This document shows positions 62,189 to 64,000 of a DNA stretch of 64,000 nucleotides, in pieces; position 1 is the first letter of the stretch; each line of letters starts with the position of its first letter. The stretch is from Candidatus Dormiibacterota bacterium. GTDB taxonomy: Bacteria; Chloroflexota; Dormibacteria; Aeolococcales; Aeolococcaceae. The notes beneath the pieces were generated by a model. The model did not search any database. It was not told where the DNA came from and saw only the letters and a list, made by a program, of their open reading frames with translations. The translations under genes and the position numbers were made by a program. The stretch covers positions 202,474-266,473 of the forward strand of contig PMOL01000004.1 in assembly GCA_003162415.1 (NCBI GenBank), given 5' to 3'.

Positions 62189-63063
62189 TCGTAGAAGCCG
62201 CGGCCGCTCTTGCGGCCGAGCCGGCCGGCTCCGACCATGCGCTCGAGGATGGCAACCGTCGCGACGTCGCCAGGTGCATGGTCGCGTTCCATCCGATCTC
62301 TGCGGATGGTCAGCACGGTGTCGAGGCCGGAGAAGTCCGCAAGCTGGAAGGGGCCCATCGGCCAGTTGAGCCCCTTGCGCACCGCGATGTCGATGTCCTC
62401 CGCCGAGGCGACGCCACCCTGGAGGAGCGAGAACGCCTCGCGAGACGCGGCGCCGAGGATGCGGTTGACGATGAATCCGTCGATCTCCTTCTCCACGACG
62501 ATGGGCGTCCGGCCCATTCGCTTCGACCAGGCGACGGCTCGCGCACAGGTGTCGTCGGAGGTCTCGGGTCCACGTACGACCTCGCACAGGTCCATGACCA
62601 GCACGGGGTGGAAGAAGTGCATGTTGCAGCAGAGCTCTGGACGGGCAGTCGCATCCGCCAAGCGCGACACCACGATGTTGCTCGAGTTGGTAGCGATGCC
62701 CGCACGAGCCGGGAGATGCGCGTCCAGCTCGGCGAAGATCTCCCGCTTGACCGACGGCAGCTCGACCACCGCCTCAATCGCCCACGCCGATTCGGACGCC
62801 GCGCCGGCGAGATCGGTGGTCGGCGTCACACGGCTCGCCGCGTCCTCGGCTTCGTCGCGTCCGAGCTTGCCCTTCTCGACACGGCGGTCGAGCCACTGAC
62901 GGTTCCCCGCCATGGCTCGCTTCAGGTGCTCGCCATCGACGTCGACGAGCGAGACGTCAACCCCGTGGAGCGCGGCCTGCTGGGCGATCTGCGCCCCCAT
63001 GGTGCCGGCCCCGACGACGAGCAGACGACCCTGGTCCCCGCCGTCGGGAACCGACGAGGTCAT
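62146..63063 (-). CDS. 3-hydroxyacyl-CoA dehydrogenase
   Basis: 305 residues: NAD-binding VVGAGTMGAQIAQQ at the N-terminus, the MHFFHPVLVMDLCEVV motif with the catalytic His, and the C-terminal dimer domain ending in GRGFYDY. It oxidises 3-hydroxyacyl-CoA to 3-ketoacyl-CoA, supplying the thiolase step. Standard single-function (PaaH/HBD-like) size, without an enoyl-CoA hydratase half; no hydratase lies in the window. It starts 4 bases after the SCP2 gene. Confidence 0.93.
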   Translation of the reverse strand: MTSSVPDGGDQGRLLVVGAGTMGAQIAQQAALHGVDVSLVDVDGEHLKRAMAGNRQWLDRRVEKGKLGRDEAEDAASRVTPTTDLAGAASESAWAIEAVVELPSVKREIFAELDAHLPARAGIATNSSNIVVSRLADATARPELCCNMHFFHPVLVMDLCEVVRGPETSDDTCARAVAWSKRMGRTPIVVEKEIDGFIVNRILGAASREAFSLLQGGVASAEDIDIAVRKGLNWPMGPFQLADFSGLDTVLTIRRDRMERDHAPGDVATVAILERMVGAGRLGRKSGRGFYDYAVDPPAPLPPPD

Positions 63064-63067
63064 CCGG

Positions 63068-63502
63068 TCACGCCTCGTCCGGCCACCTGACCGGCACGCG
63101 GGTGGTGCAGTTGGTCAGCTCCTGCGAGGCCTTGGTGTAGCGGACGATGGTCGGGAAATCGCCCTTCAGCTTGAGGCGGCCGAGCATGATTCCCTTGGTG
63201 GCGTCGAGCTCCTTCTGCGCCACCTGCTTCCAGCGCGAATATGCGCCGGTGATGACGAATTTGGCCTGCTGAGCGTCCTCGCGCGTCCCGACGCGGACGT
63301 CGCGCGCCTCGCCGTGCCAGAGATCGAGGAAGACGCCGCGATCCTCGGGGAAGTTCTTGTCGGGCTCTGCGAGCACGACCAGGCCGACGGTGCCCTCCCA
63401 ACCAGCCGCCGCCTGCTTGTAGACCGGCGACCTGTTGATCTCGGCCTTGAAGGCGTCGGCCCACTCGGGGCTGTACGCGTCGACCACCTCGGTGTCTGCC
63501 AC
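63068..63502 (-). CDS. SCP2 sterol-binding-domain protein
   Basis: 144 residues from a GTG with a perfect AAGGAGG 6 bases upstream. The alternating pattern WEGTVGLVVLAEPD, VFLDLWHGEARDV, FVITGAYSRWKQV, LKGDFPTIVRYTKAS fits the SCP2 fold that holds long acyl-CoA or lipid. In bacteria its role is not settled; next to 3-hydroxyacyl-CoA dehydrogenase it may carry acyl-CoA. A 7-bp perfect hairpin (TCCCGGC-ACC-GCCGGGA, 63526-63542) lies just upstream. Confidence 0.78.
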   Translation of the reverse strand: MADTEVVDAYSPEWADAFKAEINRSPVYKQAAAGWEGTVGLVVLAEPDKNFPEDRGVFLDLWHGEARDVRVGTREDAQQAKFVITGAYSRWKQVAQKELDATKGIMLGRLKLKGDFPTIVRYTKASQELTNCTTRVPVRWPDEA

Positions 63503-63589
63503 TGTCTGCCTCCTTGGACGGGTAGTCCCGGCACCGCCGGGACCGCCAAGTGTGCCCTGACCGCCGGCCGGTGCGCCACCTGCCTGGAC

Positions 63590-63595
63590 TACCAT
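63590..63595 (+). promoter_or_regulatory. Possible -10 box of the zinc-ribbon gene
   Basis: TACCAT, 10 bases before the ATG at 63606. Confidence 0.35.
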
Positions 63596-63605
63596 CCTCT
63601 TGGCC

Positions 63606-63785
63606 ATGGGTGACAATCTGCGCCTCCCGGTCGATCCTCCCTGCGCGCGCTGCGAGGGGAAGCGGCTGATCCCGCTGACCTTCGGTGATCGTCAGACCGG
63701 CTACGACCAGCCCGGATTCAAATGCGCAGACTGCGGGGCGCGTTTTCAAACGCTGCACAACCAGCGGGTGCCTCGCCCCATCTGA
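63606..63785 (+). CDS. Small zinc-ribbon protein
   Basis: 59 residues with two CxxC pairs (CARC and CADC) about 30 residues apart, the form of a zinc ribbon. Function unknown; may bind nucleic acid or be a subunit. An in-frame TTG at 63600 is an alternative start. Divergent from the SCP2 gene. Confidence 0.65.
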   Translation: MGDNLRLPVDPPCARCEGKRLIPLTFGDRQTGYDQPGFKCADCGARFQTLHNQRVPRPI

Positions 63786-63818
63786 CCATCGGCGCCGGAT
63801 TGACAGGTACGCCGCAGG

Positions 63819-64000
63819 TCAGCCGGCCACTGGGTCTTTGAGCGCACGCGCGACGTAGACGGCGACGTCGTCGACCGCCAGGGTGTCGCCGATCTGCTTT
63901 GCGGAGATGCCCTCGTCGAACATGGCGAGGCAGAACGGGCACGCGGTTGCGACCTTGGTGGCCTTCGTGTCCACCGCCTGGTCGACTCTGCGGTGGTTGA
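63819..64000 (-). CDS. C-terminal end of an Fe-S-binding protein of the heterodisulfide-reductase/GlpC (CCG-domain) type, cut by window end
   Basis: Translating the minus strand from 63998 gives 59 codons and a TGA at 63821-63819. The protein reads ..TKVATACPFCLAMFDEGI.., then a helix ending ..ARALKDPVAG. ATACPFCLAMF is the last cysteine motif of the CCG domain in (Fe-S)-binding oxidoreductases that accept electrons from acyl-CoA dehydrogenase/ETF systems. The start lies outside the window, so only this end can be called. It is consistent with the fatty-acid-oxidation neighbourhood. Confidence 0.8.
   Translation of the reverse strand, partial: NHRRVDQAVDTKATKVATACPFCLAMFDEGISAKQIGDTLAVDDVAVYVARALKDPVAG

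Noticed and set aside
60842..62587. A long minus-strand frame continuing upstream of the epimerase, as if a fusion
   Set aside because: It is the shadow of the GT87 and dehydrogenase genes, is Arg/Gly/Glu-rich without motifs, and a -10 box lies 9 bases before the normal epimerase start.
60829..63090. 753-codon plus-strand frame over the GT87 gene and beyond
   Set aside because: Very Arg-rich, no family motif; the GT87 and dehydrogenase frames explain the region.

Overview
The window is 64 kb of compact, GC-rich bacterial chromosome. It carries about 59 protein genes, one tRNA and no insertion sequence, prophage, CRISPR array or rRNA. No gene-free stretch exceeds about 210 bases; the longest are 46181-46391, 19356-19550 and 53476-53649. 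There is no decisive taxonomic marker. High GC, frequent GTG starts, two LytR-CpsA-Psr cell-wall ligases, a CYTH-CHAD protein, a PPi-type phosphofructokinase, a propionyl-CoA/B12-mutase pathway and many apparently leaderless promoters point to an uncultured Terrabacteria lineage (Chloroflexota, Dormibacterota or Actinomycetota grade). That placement is inference.

Layout. 1-6.4 kb: end of a membrane-anchored protein, a rhodanese, glutamate dehydrogenase, then a four-gene glycan operon (flippase, Gfo/Idh/MocA dehydrogenase, GT2, DegT aminotransferase). 6.4-9.6 kb, minus strand: apt-ahcY-M16 peptidase. 9.6-20.9 kb: two glycosyltransferases, an acidic/histone-H1-like bipolar protein, PlsC, tRNA-Lys(UUU), an orphan ATP-grasp enzyme, an Nfu-type Fe-S protein, a GNAT, a membrane GGDEF-EAL protein and AmtB. 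21.0-30.3 kb, minus strand: a complete pyr operon, pyrB-pyrR-pyrC-carAB(fused)-pyrK-pyrD, with a PyrR-type RNA hairpin in the leader. 30.3-31.5 kb: DUF2905 and an HhH-GPD protein. 31.4-38.8 kb, minus strand: a phosphate/polyphosphate module (OmpR-type regulator, Ppx, PhoU, Ppk1, CYTH-CHAD, SixA). 38.8-41.4 kb: MeaB and a mutase with isobutyryl-CoA-mutase residues. 41.5-47.9 kb: LCP protein, beta-propeller, PPi-type PFK, second LCP protein, quinone oxidoreductase, secreted unknown. 47.9-64 kb: acyl-CoA catabolism (three acyl-CoA dehydrogenases, thiolase, SucCD, carboxylase beta subunit, methylmalonyl-CoA mutase and epimerase, 3-hydroxyacyl-CoA dehydrogenase, SCP2, and the end of an Fe-S protein), with an aldo/keto reductase, an AI-2E permease and a GT87 protein between.

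Together the last 25 kb describe oxidation of fatty and branched-chain acyl-CoA to propionyl-CoA, carboxylation to methylmalonyl-CoA, epimerisation, B12 rearrangement to succinyl-CoA and entry to the TCA cycle through SucCD.

Two features run through the window. First, at 13 operon heads a TANNNT box lies exactly 6-8 bases before the start codon, the signature of leaderless mRNA; I used it to choose starts. Inside operons genes are joined by 1-14 base overlaps. Second, two palindromic elements, each 128 bp from outer end to outer end, are present: one inside the carA-carB fusion linker and one between sucC and sucD.
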